Assembly (NCBI GenBank): GCA_902728285.1
Contig: CACVBU010000534.1
Coordinates: 1,685,939-1,749,938, forward strand
Length of the DNA stretch: 64,000 nt
Direction: 5' to 3'
Source of the DNA: Clytia hemisphaerica
Lineage: Eukaryota > Cnidaria > Hydrozoa > Leptothecata > Clytiidae
A model generated the notes under the pieces. That model was given only the letters and a program-made list of their open reading frames with translations. It had not been told where the DNA came from and searched no databases. Positions 52,031 to 63,035 of the stretch are shown here, in pieces. How positions within the stretch are numbered: position 1 is the stretch's first letter; every line of letters begins with the position of its first letter. Made by a program: the position numbers and the translations under genes.

Positions 52031-53695
52031 GGGGGGGTTTTCACTTTTACGGTATGACGGTATTGGGCCTTTTTACCCCCGGTAAATCGGTATTACGAGA
52101 AAAAAACGACGGGATTACGGTATTTCATTTTCTACCGGTATCGGTAAATTGCCTGTTTTTTTGTCGGTATTTCGATATTTTTATAAATAAAAAACGGTAT
52201 TTCGGTATAAAACTATTTACCTTTTAGTTTCTTCATGAGTTTCATGCAGAAAATTTTTTATGTCTATTCCGCTATTTTAACCAGTAAAATTTTTTTGCTC
52301 GCTTCGCTCGCACAATCTTGGATGTCCTATTGACTTATTGTCATGGTGAGGTTATTCAAAATAAGCACAACTTTACGATATCTAAACAAATATTTTCGTT
52401 ATTTTTCTGCGGGCGCATTTTTAATGACATTTTTTGTGATGCAAATACTGCATCCAACGAATGAGTCTAGATAAAATTTTCTCTGTCAGCACTAAATGAT
52501 ATGGTCGTCTCTCCGTATTTACTGATACTGATACTGCAGTAACTTAGAGACAGTAAAGGCGATATTTACTCCTTCAATAATTAGTAAAACATCTTGCGCA
52601 GCATCGAACGATTAAAAAATAATTCACATCATGATGCACATGATGCGTTTTCAGGCAATCTAGGCATTCTAAATTTTAAATTTTTTCTTGGGCGAAACTC
52701 TTGGAACGCCGCACCGGGTACGGCAGGTACGTCGCTCGCCGTACCATATTTTTCTTTTTGCCAACAAATGGTCAGTGTTAAATAAAATCAAAAATTGTGT
52801 GACCAAACAAGGCATACTTGGCTAACAATAGCTTATTAAGGCCGTTTTTCAATAACAAAGGAGAGCGAAAATTGTCGAAAAATTTTCGCGCTCGCTTCGC
52901 TCGCGTTCTTATTCTCCATTTATTTTATTTCCTCTGATAGATAGGGGGGTTAAACTTCGCGTCCTCTAGTTGCACCACAGCACCACCTCTATGAAGCCTG
53001 TGTTGAAGTCTTTCGGCTTCTCAGACCATGGTTGGCCCAAACCTCGATTTTAAATTAATTCTCAATATAAAAGACATCTTACGGGTCTGCGGGGAAGAAA
53101 TTATTTGGGGAAAGGCTTAATTTTGCATTTGCTTCCCGTAACAAGCAAGTAACTTTGGCACAGCAGACCTAAAATATTGCTTTATGAAAGCTCAAATAGC
53201 TGTAAAAGAGGCCTTAAAAAGTCGACGATATTGAGAATAAGGTCACAAAACTAGCAAAAAACTTTATATATTGGCGAAAATGTTTGGTATAAGAATAGGT
53301 CAATCTGTTTAAAAGATACCATAAAAAGGTTAAATTTAGCCCAATAAGGTCACAATCGTTTAACCAAAGATGTAAAAGCAAAATTGGTGTGTGAACGTGA
53401 AAATGATTTTTTTCGCGCGTGAATACGTGAATTGGCAAAAATTTGTGCGTGAATACCTGAATTGACGGTTGACTGGGGGGGGGGGTGCTCATAAAGTACA
53501 AGACTTGTTTGTACAGTTTCTAATTTGTTACTACACAATAGATTTGATAACTGAAAATTCATTATTTTCGAAAAAAAACATAAATATAATATCGGTATCG
53601 GTATTAGGCTTCCTTAACCGACGGTATTACGGTATTTGACCCAAAATTTTGTCGGTATGACGGTATTTAAGACCCCTGAAAACCCCCCCCCCCCC
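52031..53695. mobile_element. G-tract/C-tract terminal element, 1.67 kb, 6-bp target duplication
   Basis: It starts with seven G then TTTTCA and ends TGAAAA and a C-run, flanked by TAACTA on both sides (52025-52030 and 53696-53701). Near both ends ACGGTATTACGGTATTT-type words are repeated in both orientations. Inside are the word GCTCGCTTCGCTCGC (twice) and another G-run (53475-53487). No protein domain was found. Confidence 0.7.
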
Positions 53696-53701
53696 TAACT
53701 A

Positions 53702-54318
53702 ATATGGTAACAACAACCTACGGTATCTTTCGAAAAATTCAAAAATAAATAGTATCTATCATATTTTTTTTTTTTTTTTAATTGCCAAACACGAATTTTT
53801 AGGGGAAAAGTTTCTAGAATACGACTTGAACAGGTTTGAACGACGTGTGATGTACTCCTTGAAATCTACCATTTTTATGACCACGCAGAAAGTCCGAAAA
53901 GCTATAATTTACAGAACGATAAAATTCCCGAATACGAAAAACCGCCCAGTCTAAAAAGAACGCCCCTTACCTTTTCCTGATTTGATTTTCTACGAAACCG
54001 TAAATAAATTCACTTAATTCGATTTCGATTGGCCGAAGGATTTCAAATTTCAAAATTGAGCAATGAAAATCTTATAGCAACCAAATAAATTCGTGGGCTC
54101 AATTTTAGTACTAGCAAGTCGCTAAGAATGCAACGCAGAGCTTCCTTTCGAAATATCCCTAAGTAAGCAAAATAACGCATGTGTAGATTTTAAATTCCTT
54201 TTATCGATAAAATTCAAGTCTACTTTGAGATGACATGGGATAGACGGTCGCTCACATCTCAAAAAGAGAAGTTATCGCTCACATGTTATCACAGTGGAAA
54301 CGCCAAAAATTCTGAAAT
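53702..54318. other. no gene recognised
   Basis: AT-rich sequence with a long T-run near 53765. No frame or repeat stands out. Confidence 0.35.
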
Positions 54319-54948
54319 TGATTTGATGCTTATAAAGTAGACAATTATATTAAAAATAAATATGCTCATCTTTTTCGCCATCCTTTCTTTACTTTGTAAG
54401 AACTAATTGCCGAAAGGCATATTGCCTTCAATCAAGAATTATTGATTTGATTCTTATAAGGTAGATGCTTATAATAAAAAAATAAATATGCTAATCTTTT
54501 TCGCCATCCTTTCTTTACTTTCTAATAGCTAATTACCATAAGGCATATTGCCTTCAATCAAGAGTTACTGATTTGATTCTTATAAAGTAGGTGCTTATAA
54601 TAAAAATAAATATACTCATCTTTTTCGCCATCCTTTCTTTACTTTCTAAAACTAATTACCGAAAGGCATATTGCCTTCAATCAAGAGTTACTGATTTGAT
54701 TCTTATAAAGTAAATGCTTATAATAAAAATAAATAAGCTCATCTTTTTCGCCATCCTTTCTTTACTTTCTAAAACTAATTACCGAAAGGCATATTGCCTT
54801 CAATCAAGAGTTATTGATTTGATTCTTATAAAGTAGATGCTTATAATAAAAATAAATATGCTCATCTTTTTTGCCATCCTTTGTTTACTTTCTAAGAAAG
54901 GTATATGGCCTTCAATCAAGAGTTAATGATTTGATCCTTATAAAGTAC
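54319..54948. repeat. tandem repeat, five units of ~112-126 bp
   Basis: Unit starts (TGATTTGAT) at 54319, 54443, 54569, 54692, 54815 and a sixth partial at 54927. Every unit carries CTTATAAAGTAG, TTTTTCGCCATCCTTTCTTT and, in most, the hairpin AAGGCATATTGCCTT. Units differ at a few positions each; the last is shortened. Confidence 0.9.
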
Positions 54949-56714
54949 CAAGTAGCAACAAAAGAGAGATAATATTAGGTGCGCGCGAACATTTTTTAAC
55001 CGCGGCGGCCCACTCAGAATCGGAAGAAACAACATAAATCTGAACATGAATATTTTTCTGGCGAGCAAGTCCGCTACGTGAAGCAACAAAAGCACCTGCG
55101 GGGCAATAAGAAATTTTTAATATGCGTTCCTGCAACTGTGGGGTGGCTCTCATAGAAGGAACCGCTCTTTGATCAAGGTATGTTAGTATGGAAGTCCTAC
55201 CGTGAATAGCACAGGTCAAAATCATATATTGACGCTGTGCCGACGAATCGAGATTCTATTCAGCGCGCAATCAACGAAGACAAAAGTAACCATGACGACC
55301 ATCCAAGATCTTGGATGAGGTTCAAAGTTAATATTTTTATTCCCGTCGTTGAAAACACAACTTACAAAAAGTCATCAATGCTTTGTAAAAAGAGTCAGTG
55401 ATAGAGAATCATAACATAAAGTCTGTCTATTATTTCGATTCAATTAAAGTGACATTTCCATAATTAAAAGTTTAGTAATTACTGTTATACATTTGGGGAT
55501 CATGTAAAAGATTTCTTTCGAAATAAACTCATTTCAATTAGACGTGGAGGTTTCTGGGGAATTCGTAAATAGTAAACTGCATACTGACACAGTCTGCTAG
55601 ACATTAATATGGTAATATTTGCTCTTCATCTTTGATTTTTTCTACAGTGATTAGATTGACACATGCGCGATAAAATTTCTATTATTTGTCTTCAGAGGTT
55701 AATATATTTTTTGAAAACTTAACCTCTGATACTCAGGGTATGGAAGTCCGGCTATGCATTATGACACTCAAAAAATACTGACAAAACTGTTTTTATGAAC
55801 ATAATACCGAATCGGTGATAAGTATCACGGCACACCACATGTATCAGATCATCCATTCTGTGCATACCACGCTCTGCTGTGAAAGGATATGGCGAATGGG
55901 ATTGGGTTCTAATGTTTATATATATATGATTGACAGTTGTTGCTTTTTAGCCAATCAGCGTGCTCAAAAGCTCATTTGATATCCATCCCAAATCTGAATA
56001 AAATAGGTCAAAGTGTTACGCCAGCCTTTGCAGATTCTCTTACAGAGCCATGACCTTTAGATTGCATACATGTCTATGCGTAGTAATCAGAATCTGCTCG
56101 GAAATTAGACAAGCCCAGACTTTTGTATCAAAGTAGTGGTAGTGGCCAAGTCCTTCCCATGTCAAACCACAAGTGTTTACCCGGGAAAAAGTTTATACCC
56201 CAAGCTAATGGTAGTGATATGCTATAGAACCCTCAGACGAGAGTCAAGACTTATGACCACCATACTACCCTGGCATTTAAATTCAATCCCCACCGAAATA
56301 TATTGGCACTTTTAGGTACTTTAATCTTTGTCAGAATTTAAAGCTATGGCGAGAATTGCAATTTCCGTACTTCCACTTGGTTTCATTGGGTTTTTGAATG
56401 GGTTAAGTGGCTTTCCAGACTATATTCTTAACTTTATCCTGCCACAACTTTATTGGAACATTTTTTAGCTTTTAGATCCTGAGGTCGTATGAGTTTTTAT
56501 TCTGCTTTTTCTCTTCCACCAATACCAGGCGAAGAAATGATCTACCACACACGTGATGAATAGAGATGTTGTGGATGAAGATGGATAGTTCTACAGACGG
56601 AAGGTTTGTCGTTTAATTTTTCGACATCCAGAGGCTACTTCTTTTGAAGATCTCATCGGCCCTTTTAGACGGTTCTAATCTTTTGGGAACATATATAAAA
56701 TGTGTAAATTCAAT
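54949..56714. other. no gene recognised; one dispersed repeat fragment
   Basis: Contains the second copy of the 180-248 repeat at 56042-56108. A minus-strand ATG frame (54938-55225) has no domain and ends in the satellite. Confidence 0.35.
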
Positions 56715-56914
56715 CCACCTTTTCGACCGTAGTCGCGTGGTTAGGCGCGTACCACTTTATTATTTAATTATCCCCTTAAACTCGATTCAATCATTTTTTC
56801 CACCTTTTTCTGTAATTGTTTATAGGTGCGAAAAAAGACCGGTACGGTTTTAGGGTGGTAAAACTAGACGAAAAATGCTTGCGTGGCAATTTGAGGCTAC
56901 GGTCGAAAAGGTGT
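56715..56914. repeat. fold-back element
   Basis: CCACCTTTTCGACCGTAG at the left is inverse to CTACGGTCGAAAAGGTG at the right, with GCGTGGTTAGGCGCGTACCAC/GCGTGGCAA inside. Confidence 0.6.
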
Positions 56915-58880
56915 ATAGGCTACTCGCTATTTTCGTAATACGATTTTTCTGGGTGGGCTAAAATGTTTGTGGATATTATCAAAGGTAGTTCACGAATTCT
57001 ACCTTGAGTTAGGTACGTTTGTTTCGTGTGATTATCATAGAGACAAGTTAAGCCAAAGGTCAAATCCTTGCTGTTATGAAAATTTGCTTTTCGTGCATCG
57101 TAACTTCAATTCTGTCATAAAATGTCGGAGCCGGCCTTTCAAAACGTCAACACAACGTATAGGCGGTTTTAAACCACGGCGAACTTATCGGAGGAAGAGA
57201 TTTGTAATTGCATGGTAATTGTAATTTCATTGTCTTTTAACGAGCGTTACACTCCTTCGCATGTTTCCGACGTACTTGCTCTTTTGTCTTAAATCCGCCA
57301 GTGCAACGTTCATCTAATGTTCATAACATCTATATGAAACAAAAGAGGAAAGTCCGGTTTGGGAAATGTCCGTTACGGGAAACGCCCTTCGGGGAAACGT
57401 CTAGTCTCAATCGCAGACCACTACAAACTGCTGGTAGTATATCTGTTAGAAACTCGAATTCGGTCATATATTTCGTTAGAGGGTGGGTGCAAGCAGCCTA
57501 AGAGAATGTCCTTCGGGGGTGTTGTCGGTCAAGGACAGTAATAGCAAACACTTCATATTTCCCATCTAGCTTTGTGTATATATTACGCTGAATCAGCTTT
57601 CGCCAATTTAACCTTAAGCCTTTGCAATTAATAGGTAGCTGATTCTAGCGAGGTAGCTCTAATTTGTACTACGAAGGACCTCTGTCTATGATAAACGGAA
57701 AGGGTAATCACATTTGTTTTATCTAGAGAACATCAAAAAGGGTTAGTTTTGGTGCAACTCTCGAAACATTGACGACGAGATTTGTTTTCAAGCAAAGGTC
57801 TACAAGGTATCTAAGCCCTAAAAGAACAATAAGAAAGGTGTCAAGAGTGCACATGAGCACTTATGTAAAAATGATGAAATTGACAGAAGACCTGCCTTAA
57901 CAACGTAATTCATTTTACGCTCCTCCTAAAAGGGGCTGGGTCACACTTTGAAATTCAAGAGTAAATTTTTAGTGCACTTGTTATATTTTACAATATTTTT
58001 GAGTGTTTGTTTGAATGCCAAATTTATCATTATATACAATTTATTTACTTCCTGGAAATGAGATTATAACCAGCATTTTTATTTTCATTGAAAATCTGAC
58101 CTTTATATCGGGCACTATATTATCTGAAGCAGCTAGGGAAGCCGGATTGTAGGTATACAGATATCCTGATACATTTTATTCAAACCTTCAAAATCCAGCA
58201 AACCATAAAATCTAATTTCATTTCCCTTAAGTAAGGGTCGCTAAAACAGTAAACATTTCAAAAGGCTAAATTTCGGGAAAAAGTTCCGATACAGGTACCA
58301 TAATTCCCGAATTTTGGGCTTTTCTCCGATTTTTAAACCGGATTTAAAAAAATCAGTTGGCATCAAATTGTCATTTGACAGACCTGGTATTCTCTGGGTT
58401 CTTTTCCAAGGAAATTTAGACTACATCTATTTTCCTCTTATTTTCCCCCTGAATTTCGGCAAAATCGACAAACGGAAGTTTCCAGGGCCAAAACTTCCGT
58501 TCAAAACTCTTAGCGCTTAATTAACGGTGAAAAAAAAATTGAAATGATGTTAAGTATATAAGAAACAAGTGTTTTTTCCTCTCCTTTAAGAGTGTAGTGT
58601 GAGAAAGAAGAGGGACCATTAATATTTTGTGACGTCCAAACTTCCAATTTTTGAATCTAACGGTACTTAAAATCTATAACCCTATTAACATTCCATGATA
58701 TATTTTGATCTATGTTTATTATTGTAGACTAAGCCGTAATGGGACCAAAGTTTGGTTTTCAAAATAATAACATAGTCAAACGATTTCTAAATGTTGAGGA
58801 ATAGAGAATTTGTTGGTCTTTAAAAGAAACAGGATTTCAAAATCGTCTTTTTAGGGTAGGAAATAGTCTGTTGCACCCTT
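56915..58880. other. no gene recognised
   Basis: Several short frames on the plus strand (56967-57541) lack domains and splice logic. Confidence 0.35.
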
Positions 58881-59145
58881 AGTAAGTAAGTCTGCGACCA
58901 CAGTCGGAGGAAACCCGAAGGCTCTTCTTTCGATAGCTATATACCCGAAGGTAGGGGAGGGCGCCACTCTTTCTCCCTGGATTGCTCCACTTACCTTTTA
59001 TCCTTCTCTTAATTGCTGAGCATCAAGTAGAGAGGCATCAAGTACCATTTTGAGAATCTTTGGTATGACCCGACTGGGGCTTGAACCCACAACCTTGCAA
59101 ACCGTGGCCGGATGATCTACTACTGCACTACGGTTCGCTCAACCA
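58881..59145 (-). mobile_element. tRNA-derived SINE, copy 2 (most complete)
   Basis: Minus strand: a tRNA-like head (CGAACCGTAGTGCAGTAG...GGTTGTGGGTTCAAGCCCC, box B GGTTCAAGCCC) is followed by the body GAGCAATCCAGGGAGAAAG, GGCGCCCTCCCCTACCTTCGG and TATAGCTATCG...CCTCCGACTGTGGTCGCAG. It shares head and body with 12507-12700. Confidence 0.75.
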
Positions 59146-59522
59146 CCCTTAACGCCCACGACCAATCTTTGCATCTCTTTATGTCTTTTCTATCACAGTT
59201 TGGTACAGGTTAGGTATTGAACACTTTTACTATATCCTGAACTCCTAACCCGTGCTATTACCCTTGTCTCTCCTCCTATGTAGTATGTATGGATAGAAGG
59301 CCCACAAGGTGGTCTAAATCAAATCAATAAATAGCGGCGACCACATTCAACAGCACGCCTAAGTATGTGTGGGTGATTAATACCAATGGCATATCCAGGC
59401 GTAACCATAAGTAAAGTGTCACCGGAAATTCACCTGTCATTTCACATGGACCAGACCACCGTCAAAAGGGTAGTTCAAGTAAGTGTTTAGCCAAGAGTTT
59501 TACATACTTTTTACGTATTGAA

Positions 59523-59735
59523 TGTACCCTTTTTTATAAGAACATGAGGCTCAATTTTAGCTAAAACAAATCAAATCTAAGGCTCAAATTTTCCAAATTG
59601 GCTTAGAAAATACTACTTTAGATATAAAGATATCGTTTTTTTTAAGAACTCGGAAATGATTAAGCTTGACAGCCACATCATCAAAAACAGTCGCGGCTCT
59701 ATCGAAATTTGGGCGCTCTTATAAAAAATTAGTAT
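59523..59735. repeat. possible MITE with TTTTTTATAAGA ends
   Basis: ACCCTTTTTTATAAGAAC at the left and CTCTTATAAAAAATT at the right are rough inverses. AAGGCTCAAATTTT and ATGAGGCTCAATTTT repeat inside. Confidence 0.4.
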
Positions 59736-59890
59736 TGAATTCTTATTGCGATTCATATGGAAAGCGGCTTTTCTGGAGGTCAGACATAAAGAAGCGCGCT
59801 TTTAAGGTATTTTTTTCTTTCTTTCGTAGTCCTTGAGTTTTTAATCCGTCTAATAGACACTTGAGGAGAAAGTAGATTCAATTTAAAAGG

Positions 59891-60097
59891 TACCTTATCG
59901 GGGAAAACTTCGTCGGGAAAAATTTTCGTCGAGAAAAATTTTCGTTGGGGAAATTTTTCGTCGGGGAAAAATATTCATCACTTGCTGGTAGTTGGTAAAC
60001 GCATTAAGGCCGGGGAAAATTTTCGTCGGGGAAAAATATTCGTCACTTGTCCAAAATTTCGTCACTTTTCCCCGACGAAGTTTTCCCCGATAAGGTA
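59891..60097. mobile_element. MITE with TACCTTATCGG ends and CGTCGGGGAAAA repeats
   Basis: TACCTTATCGGGGAAAACTT and AAGTTTTCCCCGATAAGGTA are exact inverses. CGTCGGGGAAAAATT recurs about seven times, mostly in one orientation, so the interior is almost wholly one motif. The termini match those of 45149 and 61747, but the interiors do not. Confidence 0.85.
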
Positions 60098-60180
60098 AGC
60101 CTAAGAGGTATACCAAAGAGTTGATGGTTCTTAATGTTTCTCTAACTTAATGTTTGGTAATTAAGAGAAGGGTCAACGGT

Positions 60181-60293
60181 ACGTGGAGCAATCTAGGGAG
60201 GAATGTTGCCCTCCCCTATCATCATCGGGTAGATAGCTATAAAAAAATGAGTCGCCTTCGGGTCGCCTCCGATTGTGGTTGCAGGATTACTAA
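60181..60293 (+). mobile_element. SINE body fragment, copy 3
   Basis: GGAGCAATCTAGGGAGGAA...GCCCTCCCCTA...ATAGCTAT...CGCCTCCGATTGTGGTTGCAG matches the body of 58881-59145 in the opposite orientation. The tRNA head is absent. Confidence 0.6.
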
Positions 60294-60387
60294 ATTTGTA
60301 TAACGTATATAATTTGTATAAGTCTTGTTAGATATGACTTTATCTTATAATCCTGGCTGGTACACAGCGTCATTTGAAAGTTTTACT

Positions 60388-60687
60388 CATTGAGTTTAAA
60401 GCCCGAAGGAGTAGAGTGGTATCTATCACATTCCCCAGGCAAGAAAAAGTGAAGCCACTTGTTTCCCATCCAAAACACACCTAGAACGCACCGCAATCAT
60501 GACGACAGATTGTATCTAGCGGTTCCTTTGTTTTTTTATGACTGTATTCTTTGAAATCTAGCGATAAGTTTTACTTTCAATCCGGCGTTTGTGTAAAAAC
60601 CCACGCGTGGGCGTTCTGGATGGGAAATAAGTGGCTTCATTTACCATAGGAATCTCGAGTCTAGCACTTCGGGCTTGGAAGTCAATG
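60388..60687. mobile_element. MITE with CATTGAGTTT ends, copy 2
   Basis: CATTGAGTTTAAAGCCCGAAG and CTTCGGGCTTGGAAGTCAATG mark the ends. Inner blocks CAGGCAAGAAAAAGTGAAGCC and GTGTAAAAACCCACGCG correspond to the copy at 36176, with much divergence. GAAGCCACTT...TTTCCCATCCA is inverted near the right end. Confidence 0.7.
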
Positions 60688-60999
60688 GTTCTAATAACGC
60701 TATTAGGGTGTTATTTTGTACCATAATGGTACACATCAAGCAGTCTCAATGTGGGTTGCCATTTTTGGACCTACCTGAAGGTCCTATAAATTAACCTTTG
60801 TCGGTTCGTCTGTCTGTTGCCAGCCTTTCTGAAGGTTGGCTCGTTAGTTCTTTTTGATTTTTGGAACAAAGCTGCGAAATAGTAATGCCTAAAATGACGG
60901 AGAATAATTTTTTTCATTTTTCTCCTTATTGCTATCTAACTTTCATCATCAGTAGGTCCATTCAGCATCTAGCTTGTTTTATAACGGGTGAAAGCATTG

Positions 61000-61490
61000 T
61001 ACAGTGTGTCCCAGAAAAAGCAGACGCATTTTTATATTAAGTAAAATCCTCATAATTTATGCCAAATTGTATGACTTGTAAACTTAATATTTCAATCACC
61101 CAAACCTATTCAATCATCTTGGGAATCGAATATCTATTGGTTGAACTGAGAATTGTATTCTTATTTCAAATATTCTAATATAGATAATGATTTTTGAGGA
61201 TTTTACTTTATGTAGAAATTTGTTGATTTTTTTTGGGACACATTGGGCTTTTCCAGAAAAAAACTGTATACCCCCTGTTGAGGAGGTCCATCATTTTGTG
61301 GCTGGAAATGCTACAACTCCCTGGAATTCCAGGTAATTTCAGGCTTAAACCCCTCTGGAATTCTGAATTTTAGTAGGATTTAAAAGGCTACCCCCCATGG
61401 AATTCCAGTTATTTTTGACAGATTTTTGTGAACGGAAATGGTCCTCCTCAACAGGGGGTATACGGTTTTTTTCTGGAAAAGCCCATTGTA
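61000..61490. mobile_element. mariner-like MITE (TACAGTGTGTCCC ends), interrupted
   Basis: It starts TACAGTGTGTCCCA. Removing the element at 61245-61484 and one copy of ATT brings together TGGGACAC, ATT and GTA, which completes the inverse terminus. The insertion therefore fell within the last bases of this element. Confidence 0.75.
61245..61484. mobile_element. MITE, GGGCTTTTCCAG-terminus family, nested copy
   Basis: GGGCTTTTCCAGAAAAAAAC and GTTTTTTTCTGGAAAAGCCC are exact inverses. Inside, GTATACCCCCTGTTGAGGAGG and its inverse extend the stem to ~45 bp. ATT flanks both sides (61242-61244, 61485-61487). The interior repeats CTGGAATTCCAG words and differs completely from the copies at 335 and 12973. 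Confidence 0.9.
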
Positions 61491-61746
61491 TTAAGAAATT
61501 GACCCGAATCGAGATGGTCTACCATTAGTCTCATTAGGGCACGTAATTTCAGTTCTTTATGAATTTCGCTTATTCAAGGATTTTAGATACGGGTCAGTGT
61601 GTCAGACACGCAATTTAAGAATTTTCGTTTAGGATCATGAACATCCGTAAAGGAGGGACCAACATATTAACACTTTATTATATACGTGATACAATTCTGT
61701 CTCGGAAGAAATGGCATTTTTCTCTCAAAAAACAATCCAATATAAG

Positions 61747-61912
61747 TACCTTAAGGTCCTTTTTATGCCGGCCCTAATTGGCGTTATTTTTACGTCGCTG
61801 GTGTAATAAGGGCCGGCGTAATAAGGAATTAGAATTCAATTATGGTCTGGCCAAAAATTAAAACAATGATCTTTGGCGTAAAAGGGCCGGTGTAAAAAGG
61901 GTCGATAAGGTA
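61747..61912. mobile_element. MITE with TACCTTA ends and GGCGTAATAAGGGCC repeats, short copy
   Basis: TACCTTAAGGTCCTTTTTAT and the inverse of GGGTCGATAAGGTA mark the ends. GGCGTTATTTTTACG, GTGTAATAAGGGCCGGCG and GCGTAAAAGGGCCGG repeat the interior motif of 45149-45521. Confidence 0.75.
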
Positions 61913-62292
61913 TTCGAAGAGATGAATATTTTAATATATCTTTGAGAACCAATAACTTTAAAGACAGAAAATTTCATTGGAAAAAAACTGCTTCTAGATA
62001 TAGTGGAATCGTATCGTTAGAGCTATTTTTTTCATTTTTAGGCTGACCCTATTTCATATCTGATTCCTCCCTTTTAACAAAGAAAAAAATAAGGCTAATA
62101 AAAGGGTAAGTAAGGTAGTTTTGAGTCGAACTAACACAATCCATCGCCTCGAGCTATGTTTATACTACATACCTATTTAAACTCTCTGGTCTTTATAATG
62201 ACGTCAAGCGTATACTTTTTTAGAATCTCTTGAATTGAGAAAAAACCTCTTGAAAGAAGAAAACAGTGTCTCGCATTTTGATCTGCAAACTT

Positions 62293-62752
62293 CAGTAGAC
62301 TCTCGCTTATTCGAACTTCAATTATTCGAATCATTCTATAATTCGAACTATTCTCAGTCCCCGTGAAAGAGAAATACTCTAAATATACTTTTTATAATTC
62401 CCCTGGGGAGCACTCGATTCAAAAATTACCATACATGCGGCCCAAAATTAGGCCTTTGAAATCGGATCCTTACAGGGCAGAGAAACTTTTGCAAAATTTG
62501 AGCAAATTTGAGCGAAAAATTGACCCTTACGGTGCATTTTCTTGAAATATTTTGACCATTTTCAGGCAAAATATGGTCAAATGTTCGAAAATGCAATTTT
62601 TCTCATTTTTGTTGATTGCCACCCTTACAGTGCACTTTAGAAAGCTTTGAACATATGCCCTTAATGGCTGCACGTATGGTTTGTTTCGAATCTCTCTGTA
62701 ATTCGAGCAAGTAAGATTTCTGGTTTGAGTTCGAATTAGTGAGACTTAACTG
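62293..62752. mobile_element. pogo/Tigger-like MITE, 460 bp
   Basis: CAGTAGACTCTCGCTTATTCGAAC at the left is inverse in pattern to GTTCGAATTAGTGAGACTTAACTG at the right, the well-known pogo/Tigger MITE terminus. CCCTTACGGTGCATTTTCTTG and CCCTTACAGTGCACTTTAGAA repeat inside. No transposase. Confidence 0.7.
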
Positions 62753-62842
62753 TATGACAATGGAATTCTATGAAATCTTCTGAAATACTAACAATCCTTT
62801 TTTAGAACAAACACACTGTATGTTAGATGCCAAAAAAAACAA

Positions 62843-63025
62843 TAGACCTTATCAGATTTTTCTAAAAAAGCGATGCATTGTGGGATTGTTTCGAGTGTAT
62901 TACAATAGAAATCTCTTAGGAATTCCTCGAGTGAATTCTATAATACAGTGTATTCTGTAATACACTCGAAACAATCCCATAATGCATCGCTTCTTTAGAA
63001 AAATAAAAAACTCCGATAAGGTCTA
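62843..63025. mobile_element. fold-back MITE with ACCTTATC ends
   Basis: TAGACCTTATC and GATAAGGTCTA are exact inverse ends. An inner stem of about 50 bp (AAAGCGATGCATTGTGGGAT and inverse) makes nearly the whole 183-bp element a hairpin. The ACCTTATC core recalls the 45149/59891/61747 group, but its border is shifted by two bases. Confidence 0.8.
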
Positions 63026-63035
63026 TCCTGTTAGG

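Noticed and set aside
54319-54948. CRISPR-like array
   Set aside because: Units are ~124 bp tandem copies without unique spacers, in a eukaryotic setting.
54938-55225. Minus-strand ATG frame of 95 codons
   Set aside because: No domain, no splice context, and its end runs into the tandem repeat.
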